Below, one piece after another: positions 62,304 through 64,000 of a DNA stretch of 64,000 bases. Both the position numbers and the translations under genes were made by a program. Position 1 is the first letter of the stretch, and each line of letters starts with the position of its first letter. The stretch is taken from the NCBI GenBank assembly GCA_015059495.1, contig SVAI01000001.1:62001-126000 (forward strand). The letters run 5' to 3'. The notes beneath the pieces were generated by a model. The model ran no database searches, was not told where the DNA came from, and saw only the letters and a list, made by a program, of their open reading frames with translations. The DNA comes from Bacillota bacterium. GTDB taxonomy: Bacteria > Bacillota_I > Bacilli_A > RF39 > UBA660.

Positions 62304-64000
62304 ATGAGTACTAAGAAAAAAATATTATTAATAATTATATCAATCCTAATTGTATCTTTAACAACTATTGCATCGTATGCATATTTTGTAGCTGGAGTAG
62401 CAGGTAATGCTAATCCAAACGTTGTCACATCAGGTACAATGAGAATTGAATTTACAGATGGAAGATCAATAAACGCTAAGAATTTTTTGCCAGGTCAAAG
62501 CATAATTAAAACATTTAAAGTAAAAAATACTGGCACAGTTCAAGCAATGTATGATGTATATTTATCAGAACTAATTAATACTTTTGTTGATAAAAGTGAT
62601 TTAGTTTATACATTAACATCTTCTAATGGCTGTTCGTCTACAACTCAAGTAGTTGTACCATCAATATCATCTAAAGTTGTTTCTGCATGTTCTATTAATG
62701 CAAACCAAGAACATGAGTATACATTCACATTATCTTTTAGAGAAACAAACGACAACCAAGATGATAATAAAGGAGCAACATTCAGTGCAAAGTTCGCTAT
62801 AAATGAATTTAAAGATGCTGATTTAGCTATGATAGATGACGCTATTGTTGAAAGTGAAACTCAGTTTAGAGTTAATAATATAAGAAACACACCTAATACA
62901 GATATTAGTAATAGAACTGGAAATATCTATTATGTATCAAATGAAGGTGATGATAATAATAATGGTTTAAGTGAGACTTCACCATTTAAAACAATGAATA
63001 AATTAACAACAATGTTTACTAACAAGTTAATACCAGATGGTTCAACAATACTATTTAGAGATGGAGATACCTTTGATGGTAATTTATTAATAAAAGGTAA
63101 TGATATATTAGTAGGTTCATATGGTGATATAACTAAAGGAAAACCAACACTTCAAAGAAGTTTACTAGATGGTGCTAAAGATGGAGAATGGGTTGAAGTT
63201 AAACCTAATATTTGGTTTTATAAAGTTAATGATAGTTTTAACGTTTTTTCAAATAGTGTTGGTACAATATGGTTCTTTTGTAATGAAGGAAATGATAATT
63301 GTACTAAATCAATGAGTACAATAGATAGAAAATTTGAATATGCTCAACTAACGACTACAGATAAAGATTTTGATGAATCTTTATTTGAGGCCAATCCTGA
63401 AAGTATAATTTTAAGCGACTTAGAGTTCTATCATGGCGGTCATCCATATTCTTCATCGGCTACTGGTGCACAATTAGCACTTTATTCAACTTCAAACCCA
63501 AGCGAAAGATTTGACGAGATAAGATTTAGTGTTGGTGGAAATATAATTCATTATTCAAAATCATCTGATCTTATAATAGATAATTTGAAAATTCAATTTG
63601 GTGGAAATCACGGTATAGGTGGAGAATCTATTAATAATTTAAAAGTTACAAACTGTGAAATAGGATTTATTGGTGGTTCTGTACAAAATTATGGTAATAC
63701 AACTAATAAGCCAACAAGATTTGGTAATGCTATAGAAATATATGGAAGTGTTATTCCAACAAATAATAGAGATGTTACTACTGGATTTGTAGTAGATAAT
63801 AACTACATATATCAATGCTATGATGCAGGTCCAACATTCCAATTTACAACTGATGGATTAGCACATATGGAAAAAGCAGAGTTTAAAAATAATGTATTAG
63901 AATATAATAACTATAATATAGAATACTGGATGTATTCAAAAGCTACATCTGGAACAAATTATGAAAACTCATATATAAAAGATTTTACAATTGATAACAA
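62304..64000 (+). CDS. SipW-type surface protein with parallel beta-helix domain (partial)
   Basis: Open to the window end (565 codons seen). The signal (IISILIVSLTTIASYAYFVAG) and following camelysin-like domain (SGTMRIEFTDG ... FLPGQSIIKTFKVKNTGTVQ) match the protein at 40459. From about residue 210, NIYYVSNEGDDNNNGLSETSPFKTMNKL, read in parts, is the standard opening of right-handed beta-helix proteins such as pectate-lyase-like enzymes, followed by strands with LVGSYG and IIDNLKIQF. Possibly a polysaccharide-binding or degrading surface protein. Extended -10 TGGTATAAT-like box at 62270-62278. Confidence 0.8.
   Translation, partial: MSTKKKILLIIISILIVSLTTIASYAYFVAGVAGNANPNVVTSGTMRIEFTDGRSINAKNFLPGQSIIKTFKVKNTGTVQAMYDVYLSELINTFVDKSDLVYTLTSSNGCSSTTQVVVPSISSKVVSACSINANQEHEYTFTLSFRETNDNQDDNKGATFSAKFAINEFKDADLAMIDDAIVESETQFRVNNIRNTPNTDISNRTGNIYYVSNEGDDNNNGLSETSPFKTMNKLTTMFTNKLIPDGSTILFRDGDTFDGNLLIKGNDILVGSYGDITKGKPTLQRSLLDGAKDGEWVEVKPNIWFYKVNDSFNVFSNSVGTIWFFCNEGNDNCTKSMSTIDRKFEYAQLTTTDKDFDESLFEANPESIILSDLEFYHGGHPYSSSATGAQLALYSTSNPSERFDEIRFSVGGNIIHYSKSSDLIIDNLKIQFGGNHGIGGESINNLKVTNCEIGFIGGSVQNYGNTTNKPTRFGNAIEIYGSVIPTNNRDVTTGFVVDNNYIYQCYDAGPTFQFTTDGLAHMEKAEFKNNVLEYNNYNIEYWMYSKATSGTNYENSYIKDFTIDN

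Overview
The window is about 27% GC with densely packed genes, short intergenic hairpins ending in T-runs, AGGAGG-type ribosome binding sites and strong TTGACA/TATAAT-like promoters. TGA is used as a stop (for example at the ends of the TadB-like gene, 14645, and of the gene at 18470) and Trp is TGG, so this is code 11 and not the mycoplasma code. ftsA/ftsZ, ffh/ftsY/ylxM, two RNase J proteins, RecX, T-boxes, a CIRCE element, sortase and SipW-type signal peptides place it in the Bacillota. The extreme AT bias and small gene set suggest an uncultured anaerobic gut Bacilli lineage (RF39/Mollicutes-adjacent; inference). Class III ribonucleotide reductase supports anaerobic life.

Layout. 1-1956: 3' end of trmD and an overlapping three-gene set ending in a transglutaminase-fold protein. 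2046-4362: ftsA-ftsZ. 4394-15437: a cell-surface assembly locus, with a small two-helix pilin-like gene on its own promoter and terminator, then an eight-gene operon (membrane-anchored secreted protein, 1439-residue protein with 40 cysteines, membrane-anchored protein, two CpaB/SAF proteins, TadA/CpaF ATPase, TadB- and TadC-like proteins). 15494-17767: a BspA-type repeat surface protein. 17976-25585: ssb, RNase J, an orphan type IV pilin, and the SRP block (ftsY, ylxM, tmk, ffh). 25564-26255: a mazEF cassette bounded by an identical 40-bp repeat. 26616-31362: a T-box controlled Asp/Asn operon (kinase, archaeal-type AspRS, zinc-ribbon protein, AsnRS). 32151-40347: recX, CIRCE-hsp20, a 3D-domain protein, a pseudouridine synthase, nrdD with its glycyl-radical tail in a separate gene, nrdG, and a second RNase J with broken metal ligands. 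40459-41973: a SipW-type surface protein whose 3' end has unusual composition resembling a diversity-generating-retroelement variable region. 42056-44772: ylmH, an acidic protein, an FNT-like channel and a diguanylate cyclase. 45148-51990: accessory region with EEP, HAD, VanZ, XRE and secreted genes plus a large serine recombinase behind a leader-peptide attenuator. 52001-59555: tRNA-His, an Ig-like surface protein, a sortase with an extra cytoplasmic domain facing an NPETG substrate, an rRNA dimethylase, hypotheticals and a GNAT. 59552-62214: Leu T-box and leuS. 62304-end: a SipW-type beta-helix surface protein running off the window.

The strongest themes are surface display (Tad-like machine, sortase pair, three SipW-type proteins, BspA repeats) and RNA-level control (two T-boxes, one leader-peptide attenuator). 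The best candidates for something undescribed are the Tad-like locus with a VirB2-like subunit and a cysteine-rich giant protein, the putative variable region at about 41791-41945, the split NrdD, and the leader-controlled recombinase. No reverse transcriptase, CRISPR array, conjugation gene, prepilin peptidase or SipW peptidase is visible here, so several systems must depend on genes elsewhere.
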